A stretch of 64,000 nucleotides of DNA from Christensenella sp. UBA7703. Its GTDB lineage: Bacteria; Bacillota; Clostridia; Christensenellales; CAG-138. Positions within the stretch are counted from its first letter, which is position 1. Each line of letters begins with the position of its first letter. Location of the stretch: NCBI GenBank assembly GCA_002482505.1, contig DLGD01000012.1, forward strand, positions 1 to 64,000, read 5' to 3'. A model generated the notes under the pieces. That model was not told the origin of the DNA. It made no database searches and saw only the letters and a list, made by a program, of their open reading frames with translations. This document shows, in pieces, positions 42,762-50,291 of the stretch. A program made the translations under genes and the position numbers.

Positions 42762-43412
42762 ATGAAACGAAAGCTCATTTTGCTCACTGCCATCATTCTC
42801 GCTTTCTCCCTTTTCTTCACCGCCTGCAAACAAGGCGACATCAGCGAAGCGAAGGCGAAAGAAATTGCGCTGGATTATATCAACAACATGTTTGACGCGA
42901 ACGAAACAAAAGCAACGGTCACACTCGAAAAAATGGAGTGTTATCGCGATGCTTCCGGTGCGCTGGTAACCACGGGAGATGGTGAATTCTCCGAGCGTTG
43001 GATTTATTTTGTCCGCGTACCGCTGGCAACAACGATGGTGAAGTATGAAGTTTCTATCCTGGGAAGCACGGGGGAAGTGATCTACGCGAGCCATAGTAAT
43101 GTGGATGTCCGGTTGACCGATGCGCAAAAAAAGCAGGCGGAAGAGTTTTACGCAGAGACTTCTGAATGGGAAGAGAAGCACATGGCTGCGCTTGAGTCTC
43201 TCAACCAGGCCTGTACGGATTGGGCAAAAGTGAAGCTCGGCGAATCCCGCCCGATTGTGCTGGACGCAAACCGTGGAGAAATGCCCGGCGTGAAACAGAG
43301 GCAGTTCAGTCACAGTTACTATGTCGTTACGCGGGATGGACGGGTCTATTCCGTCTCGATGCAGTGGCCGTCTATGCAGGTACTGGGCATCGGCGTGGAG
43401 AACGCAAAATAA
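42762..43412 (+). CDS. PepSY-like lipoprotein, array member 4
   Basis: A 216-residue lipoprotein with lipobox FTAC. The mature part starts KQGDISEAKAKEIALDYINN, with a PepSY-like region and a charged helix (about residues 115-150), then the shared C-terminal DGRVYSVSMQWPSMQ. It is the most divergent of the four. GGAGGACAAC precedes the ATG. A glycosidase-domain gene follows 40 bp later. Confidence 0.72.
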   Translation: MKRKLILLTAIILAFSLFFTACKQGDISEAKAKEIALDYINNMFDANETKATVTLEKMECYRDASGALVTTGDGEFSERWIYFVRVPLATTMVKYEVSILGSTGEVIYASHSNVDVRLTDAQKKQAEEFYAETSEWEEKHMAALESLNQACTDWAKVKLGESRPIVLDANRGEMPGVKQRQFSHSYYVVTRDGRVYSVSMQWPSMQVLGIGVENAK

Positions 43413-43452
43413 ACCCGGGAAGCTGCTTTTTTGTGTCACGAAAGGAAAGAAC

Positions 43453-44598
43453 ATGGATTACGAAAATGGGAATTCCAATCGAAATCCAACACGCAGTCTT
43501 GACGAGCTGATCGATGGACCCCGCAAGGCGGATGTTGGAGCGCGGAGCCGGAAGAGCGATCACAATATCGAACAAAAGAAAAAGATGAAGCGCAGGAAAC
43601 GAGCAAGCGCGATCTTGGTCGATCTTTGCATCGCGGCGTTGATCGTCGGTTCATTCTACTTGGTGAATTACGGATTGCCGTCCAGAACGCAAGGGAAACA
43701 GTTGAGCGATTTGCCCAAAAACGCCAGTGCAAAGGCGAATCTTCCGGCAGATACGGACAGAGCCGTGCTGGCGAGCGCGGATGCGGCAGGCAGCACGCCG
43801 GAGATGCCATTGGAAACCCCGCTACCCAAACCTACGGTCGATGTAACGCCGTGGCGCGTCAAGTTTGCGGACAAATTTACCAGCGGCGCGATCGAGAAGA
43901 CCAACTGGACCTACAAGAGCGCAAACATCAATATTCGCATCGACAAGGTGCAGACGGAGGATTTGGCGTACTTTTTTGCGGACATCTACATTGCGGATGT
44001 TGCGTTTTTCAAAACCGCGTTTGCAAAGCGTGCGGACGTGATGGGCGATCGGGAACCAACAAAAGATGTCGCCAAGCAAAACCGCGCGATCCTCGCTATC
44101 AACGGGGATCACTGTGTGGATAACAACGGCCCTGTGATTCGAAACGGGAAGCTCTATCGTGACGAAACATATGCGGATGCGCTCGTGCTGAACCAGGACG
44201 GCAGCATGGAGACATATTCTGCCGATCAACTGGATATGGGCGCGGTGGAAGCGGCAGGCGCATGGCAGGTCTGGACATTTGGCCCAATGCTGCTGGAGAA
44301 CGGGCAGCCGATGCAAGAATTCAACAGTACTCTGAACAAGGCAAACCCCAGAACGGCGGTTGGTTACTATGAACCCGGGCACTATTGCTTCCTCGTCGTG
44401 GACGGCAGGCAAGAGGGCTATTCCGATGGCATGACGCTCAAAGAACTCTCACAGTTCTTTTATGACAAGGGGTGCAAAGTTGCGTTCAATCTCGACGGAG
44501 GGCGCTCCAGCGAGATGGTGTTTCTGGATCAAACCATCAATCGCCCGTATGACGGCGGGCGGGCGACGACGGATATTTTGATGATTGTGGAAGAATAG
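43453..44598 (+). CDS. Membrane-anchored phosphodiester glycosidase (NAGPA) domain protein
   Basis: A 381-residue protein with a basic cytoplasmic start, a membrane segment at about residues 53-72, a Pro/Ala-rich linker and a C-terminal domain of the NAGPA (phosphodiester alpha-GlcNAcase-like) family: LAINGDHCVDNNGPVIRNG, AWQVWTFGPMLLENG, TAVGYYEPGHYCFLVVDGRQ and VAFNLDGGRSSEMVF with the hallmark NLDGG-S. In bacteria such proteins trim or modify envelope glycans. It follows the four PepSY-like genes closely, suggesting a shared cell-surface role. Confidence 0.82.
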   Translation: MDYENGNSNRNPTRSLDELIDGPRKADVGARSRKSDHNIEQKKKMKRRKRASAILVDLCIAALIVGSFYLVNYGLPSRTQGKQLSDLPKNASAKANLPADTDRAVLASADAAGSTPEMPLETPLPKPTVDVTPWRVKFADKFTSGAIEKTNWTYKSANINIRIDKVQTEDLAYFFADIYIADVAFFKTAFAKRADVMGDREPTKDVAKQNRAILAINGDHCVDNNGPVIRNGKLYRDETYADALVLNQDGSMETYSADQLDMGAVEAAGAWQVWTFGPMLLENGQPMQEFNSTLNKANPRTAVGYYEPGHYCFLVVDGRQEGYSDGMTLKELSQFFYDKGCKVAFNLDGGRSSEMVFLDQTINRPYDGGRATTDILMIVEE

Positions 44599-44611
44599 GA
44601 GAGCGGTATGT

Positions 44612-44849
44612 ATGAGAAGACTGTTCTCGCATATCTGTGTGAGACTTTCGTTGGTCACGCTGACGCTACTGGTTTTGAACCAATTTAACCCGAGCATTTT
44701 CGGGAAGGTTTTTTCATATCGAGCTGCTGATCTATATCATTGCCGTTTTGTTCCTGTCGTTTACCATTCTTGTGCGCGGCAACCGAAAAAACCAAGATCG
44801 GCAGGAACGGGAGAATACTTTCAGCTCGCATGTTGCAAGGGGAAAGTAG
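44612..44849 (+). pseudogene. Small two-TM membrane protein gene with a frameshift
   Basis: From ATG 44612 (AGGAG upstream) the frame encodes MRRLFSHICVRLSLVTLTLL then VLNQFNPSIF, a clear first membrane segment, and then loses its character. In the neighbouring frame a second hydrophobic segment and basic tail appear, FHIELLIYIIAVLFLSFTIL followed by VRGNRKNQ and so on to a stop at 44847-44849. A one-base indel near 44690-44715 would join them into a protein of about 78 residues. This may be a true pseudogene or an assembly error. No family known to me. Confidence 0.5.
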
Positions 44850-44921
44850 CATCCGAAAGCTACCGAAAGATATTCAACACAAGTAAAGAAGCGTTTTGCT
44901 CAGACCATCTGCGTAAAACAA

Positions 44922-44956
44922 GGGCGCACCGTTTCCAGTGCGCCCATTGCGTTGTG
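44922..44956 (-). terminator. Terminator of the ygeW operon
   Basis: GGGCGCAC / GTGCGCCC with an 8-nt loop; on the reverse strand TTGTTTTA follows. Confidence 0.75.
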
Positions 44957-44973
44957 CGATATTGTGTTGAGGC

Positions 44974-46185
44974 TTAGTCTTCCAGACCTGCCTGACGTTC
45001 CACGCCGGCTTTTTCCAACTTCTTGAGCATGGCGGCGGGGTCTTTGACCTTCGCGAGGAAGATCATTGCTGCGATGATGTACGGTTTGAAGGAAGCCTGC
45101 TTGTAGAGCGGGTCACGGTAACGGTCAAACACCGTTGCGGCAACTTCGCCTGCTTCGCAGCTCACGCCCGTGATGTCGGCGGGCAGGCAATGCAGGTAGA
45201 GCGCCTTGCCGTCCTTGGTGGAGGCCATCAGCTCTTCGGTGCATTCCCAATCCTTGTGCTCGGCGTTCTGCTTGAGCAGCTTCTTTTCAAGGTGCTTGAT
45301 GCCGTCGCTGTCGCCGTTGCCGTAAAGCTCCGTGCGTTCTTCCATCGCTTTGAACGGCGCCCAGCTCTTGGGATACACAATGTCCGCGTCCTTGAATGCT
45401 TCCGCCATGTCGTTGGTGACGGTGAATTTGCCGCCGCTCTCTGCGGACTGGCGCTTTGCAACTTCGATGACATCGTCCATGACCTCATATCCTTCCGGAT
45501 GGGCCAGAACAACGTCCATACCAAAGCGGGTGAAGAGGCCGATCACGCCCTGCGGGACGGACAGCGGCTTGCCGTAGCTGGGGCTGTAAGCCCAGGTCAT
45601 AGCAATCTTCTTGCCCTTGAGGTTTTCTACGCCGCCGAGCTCGCGGATGACATGCGCCATGTCGGCCATGCACTGCGTCGGGTGGTCGATGTCGCACTGG
45701 AGGTTGACCAGCGTCGGCTTCTGCTCGAGCACGCCGTCGATGTTGCCCTGCTTGACAGAGTCCACAACCTCGTGCATGTAGGTGTTGCCTTTGCCGATGT
45801 ACATGTCGTCGCGAATGCCGATGACATCCGCCATAAAGCTGATCATGTTGGCGGTTTCGCGGACGGTTTCGCCGTGCGCAATTTGGCTCTTGCCTTCGTC
45901 GAGGTCCTGCACTTCAAGACCCAGCAGGTTGCAGGCAGACGCAAACGAGAAGCGCGTGCGCGTGCTGTTGTCTCTGAAGAGGGAGACGCCGAGGCCGGAA
46001 TCAAAAATCTTCGTGGAGATGTTGCGTTCGCGCAGGTTGCGAAGCGCGTTGGCAACGGTGAACACTGCGTCCAGTTCGTCACGGGATTTTTCCCACGTCA
46101 GGAAAAAGTCGCCTTCGTACATGTTGTCAAACTTCAGGTTTTCCAGTTCCTTTGTGAACTGCTTGATGTCTTCCTTTTTACCCAT
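44974..46185 (-). CDS. ygeW: YgeW-type carbamoyltransferase
   Basis: A member of the aspartate/ornithine carbamoyltransferase fold. The 403-residue length exceeds that of typical ornithine carbamoyltransferase and fits the knotted YgeW group. The carbamoyl phosphate loop is FRDNSTRTRFSFASA; HPTQ and HCLPADITGVSC complete the active site. YgeW-type enzymes have been linked to anaerobic breakdown of purine-derived ureides, where carbamoyl phosphate feeds a carbamate kinase. AGGAGTG lies before the start. It is the last gene of an operon after ygeY. Confidence 0.88.
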   Translation of the reverse strand: MGKKEDIKQFTKELENLKFDNMYEGDFFLTWEKSRDELDAVFTVANALRNLRERNISTKIFDSGLGVSLFRDNSTRTRFSFASACNLLGLEVQDLDEGKSQIAHGETVRETANMISFMADVIGIRDDMYIGKGNTYMHEVVDSVKQGNIDGVLEQKPTLVNLQCDIDHPTQCMADMAHVIRELGGVENLKGKKIAMTWAYSPSYGKPLSVPQGVIGLFTRFGMDVVLAHPEGYEVMDDVIEVAKRQSAESGGKFTVTNDMAEAFKDADIVYPKSWAPFKAMEERTELYGNGDSDGIKHLEKKLLKQNAEHKDWECTEELMASTKDGKALYLHCLPADITGVSCEAGEVAATVFDRYRDPLYKQASFKPYIIAAMIFLAKVKDPAAMLKKLEKAGVERQAGLED

Positions 46186-46251
46186 AAACTCACTCCTAAA
46201 TATTCTTGTTTGTGTTGGTGAAACCTTCGTCTAGAGACCAAGAGAAAACAA

Positions 46252-46280
46252 GTGCAGAGCGGGCAGTGCCCGCTCTGCAC
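46252..46280 (-). terminator. Strong hairpin between ygeY and ygeW
   Basis: Arms GTGCAGAGCGGGCA and TGCCCGCTCTGCAC form an almost perfect 13-14 bp stem, followed on the reverse strand by TTGTTTTCTC. It lies between two genes of one operon, so it may partially terminate or mark mRNA processing. Confidence 0.75.
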
Positions 46281-46291
46281 CACGCTTGCTG

Positions 46292-47665
46292 TTAGCAGGC
46301 AGATTTGTCGGAATTGGTGTCCGTGCCGCCTGCGCGGAACTGGCAGACATCCTCGTCGCCTTTGCCTTTATACATCGAGGGAACCAGCGCATAGACAGCC
46401 GCGCAGGTCACGAGGTCCTGTTTCCAGATGATCTCGTTCGGCGCGTGCGCCTGGCTCTCCGCACCGGGGCCGAAGCCGACGCAGGGGATGCCGTGGCGGC
46501 CCTGAATCGCAACGCCGTTGGTGGAGAAGGTCCATTTGTCGATCAACGGACGGTTTCTCAAGTACATAGAGCCTGCGTTACCGATGCGCTGTTCGCCATA
46601 GAGCGCCTTGTGCGCGTCGGCAAGCGCCTGAACGTGCGGGGCGGTCTCTTTGTTGATCCATGTCGGGAAATAGCACTCGGTTTCATACACGAGACCGGTC
46701 CAGGCGGGACGGTCATACTGATACATGCTGACCACCGCGCCATGCTTCTTGCACGCCGGCAGGTTTTCAATTTCTTTCAGGCAGCTTTCCCAGGTTTCGC
46801 CAGCGGTCATGCGGCGGTCGATCGAGATCGAGCAGCTATCCGCAACGGCGCAGCGCGACGGGCTGGTGAAGAAAATCTGAGAGACGGTGCACGTGCCGCG
46901 GCCGAGGAAGCGCGCGTCTTCGTAATGGTGGGGGTTGAACTTCGGATCGAGCATCTTGACGAGACCCTTGATGGCATCGCTGTCCGCCGCGCCGTTGGCG
47001 TTGAGGGCTTCGACATCCTTGAGGATATCCGCCATCTTGTAGATCGCGTTGTCGCCGCGCTCCGGTGCGCTGCCGTGGCAGGAGATACCCTTGACGTCCA
47101 CGCGGATCTCCATGCGGCCGCGGTGACCGCGATAGATGCCGCCGTCGGTCGGCTCGGTGGAGACGACGAACTCCGGCTTGATCTTGTCTTCGTTGTGGAT
47201 GTACTGCCAGCAGAGCCCGTCGCAGTCTTCTTCCTGCACGGTCGCCGTCACGAGGATTTTGTAGCCTTCCGGAATCAGGCCGAGGTCTTTCATGATCTTT
47301 GCGCCGTAGACAGCGGAAACCACGCCGCCTTCCTGATCGGAACCGCCGCGTCCATAGATCACATCGTCGGTTTCATACCCTTTGTAGGGGTCTTTTTCCC
47401 AGTTGTTGATGTTGCCGATGCCGACGGTGTCGATGTGTCCGTCAAAGGCAATGATCTTGTCGCCGGCACCCATCCAGCCGAGGGCGTTTCCTTCGGGGTC
47501 GATTTCGGCCTTGTCGAAGCCGAGCGCTTCCATCTCTTGGATGGTGCGTCTCACAACGCCTTCCTCTTCGCAGCTCTCGCTGGGAATGGCGATCAGATCG
47601 CGGAGGAATTTCGTCATTTGCTTTTCATAAGCCTGCGCCGCCTGTTTGACCTTGCTGTAATCCAT
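46292..47665 (-). CDS. ygeY: YgeY-type M20 family hydrolase
   Basis: Zinc-dependent amidohydrolase/peptidase of the M20 family, 457 residues. Metal-binding motifs are FDGHIDTVG, GRGGSDQEGGV and the catalytic QEEDCDG; STEPTDGGIYRGHRGR and GPGAESQAHAPNE complete the site. It matches the YgeY subfamily, sometimes annotated as selenium-metabolism hydrolase and recently tied to anaerobic purine degradation together with YgeW and YgeX. No ygeX (diaminopropionate ammonia-lyase) is in this window. It follows the PAS regulator gene by 57 bp. Confidence 0.88.
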   Translation of the reverse strand: MDYSKVKQAAQAYEKQMTKFLRDLIAIPSESCEEEGVVRRTIQEMEALGFDKAEIDPEGNALGWMGAGDKIIAFDGHIDTVGIGNINNWEKDPYKGYETDDVIYGRGGSDQEGGVVSAVYGAKIMKDLGLIPEGYKILVTATVQEEDCDGLCWQYIHNEDKIKPEFVVSTEPTDGGIYRGHRGRMEIRVDVKGISCHGSAPERGDNAIYKMADILKDVEALNANGAADSDAIKGLVKMLDPKFNPHHYEDARFLGRGTCTVSQIFFTSPSRCAVADSCSISIDRRMTAGETWESCLKEIENLPACKKHGAVVSMYQYDRPAWTGLVYETECYFPTWINKETAPHVQALADAHKALYGEQRIGNAGSMYLRNRPLIDKWTFSTNGVAIQGRHGIPCVGFGPGAESQAHAPNEIIWKQDLVTCAAVYALVPSMYKGKGDEDVCQFRAGGTDTNSDKSAC

Positions 47666-47722
47666 GGTGCGTATAACTTCCTTTCTTCTGCTGTGGCCGC
47701 GGCCGCAGCATGTGGGCCGGGG

Positions 47723-48352
47723 TCAGTCCTTTTTTGCGTCGATGTAGGAATAAAGGGTGTATTTGCTGATGCCGAAATATTTCGACACCTTGTCGCCGCT
47801 CTTGGTGACGAGGAAGGCCCCCGCCTGATAGAGAAACTGAATCGCTGCGATCTTGTCTTCTTTGGTCATCATCGCAACAGGTTTGCCGACGATGGCGACG
47901 CTTTGCTCGATGAGATCGTCGAGAAGATCGTTGACATTCTGCGGGATTCGCTCCGGCAGGGTTGGTTCACTGTTGTGGTGGAGTACGGAGGAGATCGCGC
48001 GTTCCGCCATCAGTAGCTCGGTGATGTCATAGTTGATGGAGAGTACGCCTTCGATCACGCCCTCACTGTTGCGCAGGTAGACGGTGCTGGATTTGAGCAC
48101 CCTGCCGTCACGCGTCTTGGTGAGATAGCCAAGCTCGTCCACCAAGGTCGGGTCGTGTTTGCGCTGAATCGCTTCGAGTACCACGCGGGATGCGCTACCG
48201 CCAGCCTGACGGTGGGAGACGTGCCCGTTTTCGATCGCAACGATCGTGTGCTCGGTGTCGTCGCCGGAGATGTCGTGTACGACGACTTCGCTGCTCTCGC
48301 CAAACTCAGAAGTAATGGCTTTGGCGAGCCGCTGCAAAAATTCCAAATCCAT
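47723..48352 (-). CDS. YheO-like PAS and helix-turn-helix regulator
   Basis: A 209-residue transcription factor. The N-terminal PAS-like domain (about residues 10-120, with VVVHDISGDDTEHTIVAIENG and YLRNSEGVIEGVLSINYD) resembles YheO. The C-terminal helix-turn-helix (KEDKIAAIQFLYQAGAFLVT, then SGDKVSKYFGISKYTLYSYI) is the matching DNA-binding type. It is first in the operon with ygeY and ygeW, so it probably controls them in response to a small molecule bound by PAS. ATG 48352 was chosen over an in-frame start 39 nt upstream that lacks the conserved N-terminus. Confidence 0.83.
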   Translation of the reverse strand: MDLEFLQRLAKAITSEFGESSEVVVHDISGDDTEHTIVAIENGHVSHRQAGGSASRVVLEAIQRKHDPTLVDELGYLTKTRDGRVLKSSTVYLRNSEGVIEGVLSINYDITELLMAERAISSVLHHNSEPTLPERIPQNVNDLLDDLIEQSVAIVGKPVAMMTKEDKIAAIQFLYQAGAFLVTKSGDKVSKYFGISKYTLYSYIDAKKD

Positions 48353-48635
48353 GTCGCGAACCCTCTTCCTTATAAATAATATACAGAACAAAACGAAAAA
48401 ACAAGCAGGAAAACAAATATATTTTATCGAACCTTAAATATTTTTTGTTCCCGTGCTCTAAATATTAATTTGATTGTATCATAAAACAAAAGCAGATGCC
48501 AAAAATTTTTGAGGCAGAGGGCAAATAACGCCGGATTTCGGCGCTTTGGAGACCCACTTTGCTCCAATTTTGAGAAAGAGGCAAAAAAACAGGTTTTTGT
48601 CACGATTTGAGCGTAACAAACTCACGTTTCCTTTC
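48353..48635. other. AT-rich divergent intergenic region
   Basis: Between the PAS regulator and DUF1292 genes. A/T-rich tracts at 48395-48500; a weak reverse-strand -10 (TATATT) lies about 25 bp before the regulator. No gene was seen. Confidence 0.45.
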
Positions 48636-48664
48636 TTGTGCTTCCGTTTGAAATACGGTACAAT
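48636..48664 (+). promoter_or_regulatory. Promoter of the DUF1292 gene
   Basis: TTGTGC (48636-48641), 17 bp, TACAAT (48659-48664). Confidence 0.6.
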
Positions 48665-48708
48665 AAATTGACCTGAAAACAGGCAGAAACGTAAAGGTGG
48701 TGAACCGC

Positions 48709-49050
48709 ATGGAAGAAGAACGCGATTTGGTGGTTTTTTCCGACGACGAGGGCAATGAGTTTGAACTTGAGATCGTAGACTATTTTGATTATGAAGGTCA
48801 GGAATACGCGGTGCTGGTCGATCCCGAGAGCGGTTGCGGCTGTGGCTGCGGCTGTGAATGTGAAGACGACGAGTGCGAAGGCGAGCACGAGCATGAGCAC
48901 GGCGCAGAAGTCTATATCATGAAGATCGTCGTCAATGGCGAATATGAAGAGTTTCTCCCCGCGGATGAGGACAAGATGGAAGCTCTCTCCAAGATCGTGG
49001 AAGAACGCTTTGAAGCCATGGAAGACGAAGACGAAGAAGAAGACGAGTAA
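48709..49050 (+). CDS. DUF1292 protein with Cys/His-rich insertion
   Basis: A 113-residue acidic protein. The flanks match DUF1292 (VVFSDDEGNEFELEIVDYF and EVYIMKIVVNGEYEEFLPAD). Between them is an insertion with seven Cys alternating with Gly or acidic residues (CGCGCGCECEDDEC) followed by HEHEH, which looks like a metal-binding strip. The C-terminal tail is almost all Glu and Asp. DUF1292 proteins are common in Firmicutes and their role is unknown; the Cys-rich strip is not part of the usual domain. AAAGGTGG precedes the start. Confidence 0.8.
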   Translation: MEEERDLVVFSDDEGNEFELEIVDYFDYEGQEYAVLVDPESGCGCGCGCECEDDECEGEHEHEHGAEVYIMKIVVNGEYEEFLPADEDKMEALSKIVEERFEAMEDEDEEEDE

Positions 49051-49079
49051 CCCAAGTCTTGCGGAATCAAAACCCATTA

Positions 49080-49115
49080 AACCCGCGGCAAACACTGCCT
49101 GCGGGTTTTCTTTTT
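49080..49115 (+). terminator. Terminator of the DUF1292 gene
   Basis: AACCCGC...GCGGGTT stem with an inner GCA/TGC pair, then TTTTC-TTTTTT. Confidence 0.8.
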
Positions 49116-49252
49116 TCTTACAAATTGATCGATAACGATTCCTACTTATTGTGCTGAAAAACGATGAAAATCGGTGTCAACCACAGGATGTTGGGGTGCG
49201 TTTTTGCCCCAACACAAGGCAAAACATGCTTTCCACAACCCTTCCACCAAGG

Positions 49253-49284
49253 TTATCCACAATGGTGGATAAAGGTGTGGATAA
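49253..49284. promoter_or_regulatory. DnaA-box cluster
   Basis: TTATCCACA (49253-49261) and inverse TGTGGATAA (49276-49284) are perfect boxes; between them GGTGGATAA (49264-49272) differs by one base. All lie within 32 bp in a gene-free stretch, 13 kb from dnaA. Confidence 0.8.
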
Positions 49285-49342
49285 CAACTCTTTTAGAAGA
49301 AACAGGTGTCTGCCGAACGAAATCATGGTTCACAAGATACGT

Positions 49343-49783
49343 TCAATGGGGTTCGTCGGTTTCATCTGCCAGCGCTTCTTCTCGTTTCTTGACCACCATG
49401 CCAACAGCATAAGAAAGAGCAAAGGCGACCAAGAACAAAGCAACGAAGCTCAACAAAACAAAAGAAAGAAACGAATCCTTACCCCAGACGAGAATGGCAA
49501 TGATGCTGGTTCCGATCACTGCGGTGAGTAGACCGGAAAGCAGGTGCGTTTTCAAGGAAGGGGTTGTGCAGCTTCCCCATAACCCACGCTTCGCAAATGA
49601 GATCAAGATGAAAACGGAAACAATCAAGACAGAGGCGCATTCGCCCAGCATCATCACAGGTTCGCGAAATAGCAGCAACTGAACGGGGATACTTGCAACA
49701 AGCAACCAAAACACAATCCAAAGAGCAAAATGTTCAATACGGTAGATTTCGTATTGTTGTCTTTCATCCGTGATTCGTTTCAT
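49343..49783 (-). CDS. Membrane protein paired with XRE regulator
   Basis: A 146-residue protein with four hydrophobic segments (about residues 19-39, 44-64, 82-101 and 107-131) and charged ends, resembling small clostridial membrane proteins encoded after Cro/CI-like regulators (DUF6773-like). Its start overlaps the regulator gene by 20 bp, so the two form a unit. Role unknown. Confidence 0.7.
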   Translation of the reverse strand: MKRITDERQQYEIYRIEHFALWIVFWLLVASIPVQLLLFREPVMMLGECASVLIVSVFILISFAKRGLWGSCTTPSLKTHLLSGLLTAVIGTSIIAILVWGKDSFLSFVLLSFVALFLVAFALSYAVGMVVKKREEALADETDEPH

Positions 49784-49982
49784 CGATGTTCTCCTCCCAA
49801 AAAATGTCGTCCAGTGTTTTGTGTAGCGCTTTGCAGATCAAAACGCATAAGTGGATGGACGGATTAAATTTTCCGGCCTCAATTAAACCAATCGTCTGCC
49901 GGGTGACTCCAACGCGCATAGCAAGCTGTTCCTGAGACAGATCGTTTTCAATACGAGCCATCTTCATCTGCTTATTCTTCAA
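49764..49982 (-). CDS. Small XRE-family regulator
   Basis: A 72-residue Cro/CI-type DNA-binding protein with helix-turn-helix SQEQLAMRVGVTRQTIGLIEAG. The TTG start at 49982 is chosen because GGAGGTGATC stands 2-12 nt upstream and the family usually starts MKNKxxxxR. The frame remains open further upstream through the promoter, which excludes a longer start. It is probably an autoregulator of the pair with the membrane protein. Confidence 0.85.
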   Translation of the reverse strand: MKNKQMKMARIENDLSQEQLAMRVGVTRQTIGLIEAGKFNPSIHLCVLICKALHKTLDDIFWEENIDETNHG

Positions 49983-50000
49983 AAGATCACCTCCAACGTC

Positions 50001-50029
50001 ATCATAGGACGAGAAAAGCAAAATGTCAA
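50001..50029 (-). promoter_or_regulatory. Promoter of the XRE/membrane-protein pair
   Basis: Reverse-strand TTGACA (50024-50029), 17 bp, TATGAT (50001-50006). Confidence 0.75.
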
Positions 50030-50036
50030 CTATATA

Positions 50037-50064
50037 TTGCATTATGACGTAAATAAAGTACAAT
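50037..50064 (+). promoter_or_regulatory. Upstream plus-strand promoter before uvrA
   Basis: TTGCAT (50037-50042), 16 bp, TACAAT (50059-50064). It would transcribe the unexplained 50071-50230 region. Confidence 0.5.
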
Positions 50065-50088
50065 TATGCTCGCCTGCGGAGCGGGTTG

Positions 50089-50166
50089 ATGGTTGCCGCC
50101 CATAGACAGCGGTTGTGTGGTATGGAACCGAAGGAGTATGTGTTGCAAACGCTCTGGCAAGTATAA
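50089..50166 (+). CDS. Possible 25-codon ORF
   Basis: ATG after GGAG with a 7-nt spacing, encoding MVAAHRQRLCGMEPKEYVLQ and five more residues. It follows a promoter. It could be a leader ORF, or a remnant of a longer gene: the segment GMEPKEYVLQTL faintly recalls the C-terminal end of IS66-type transposases. Support is weak. Confidence 0.25.
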   Translation: MVAAHRQRLCGMEPKEYVLQTLWQV

Positions 50167-50227
50167 TTTGATCGGAAATCCAATGTGACGAATTCTTCGC
50201 AATCTGCAAATTCCGACAAAAAATCTA

Positions 50228-50241
50228 CGAACAAGTGTTTG
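50228..50241. promoter_or_regulatory. LexA (SOS) box 1 of uvrA
   Basis: CGAACAAGTGTTTG matches the Gram-positive SOS box CGAAC-N4-GTTCG with one difference. It overlaps the -35 element of the uvrA promoter. Confidence 0.75.
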
Positions 50242-50267
50242 CGATTAAAAATGATTTCGTGTATACT
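50239..50267 (+). promoter_or_regulatory. Promoter of uvrA
   Basis: TTGCGA (50239-50244), 17 bp, TATACT (50262-50267), bracketed by two LexA boxes. Confidence 0.7.
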
Positions 50268-50277
50268 GGGATCGTCC

Positions 50278-50291
50278 CGAACAAGTGTTTG
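50278..50291. promoter_or_regulatory. LexA (SOS) box 2 of uvrA
   Basis: CGAACAAGTGTTTG, identical to box 1 and exactly 50 bp downstream, just past the transcript start. Confidence 0.75.

Noticed and set aside
46286..48016. 576-codon open frame on the plus strand
   Set aside because: Antisense to ygeY and the PAS regulator; no recognisable domain or ribosome site.
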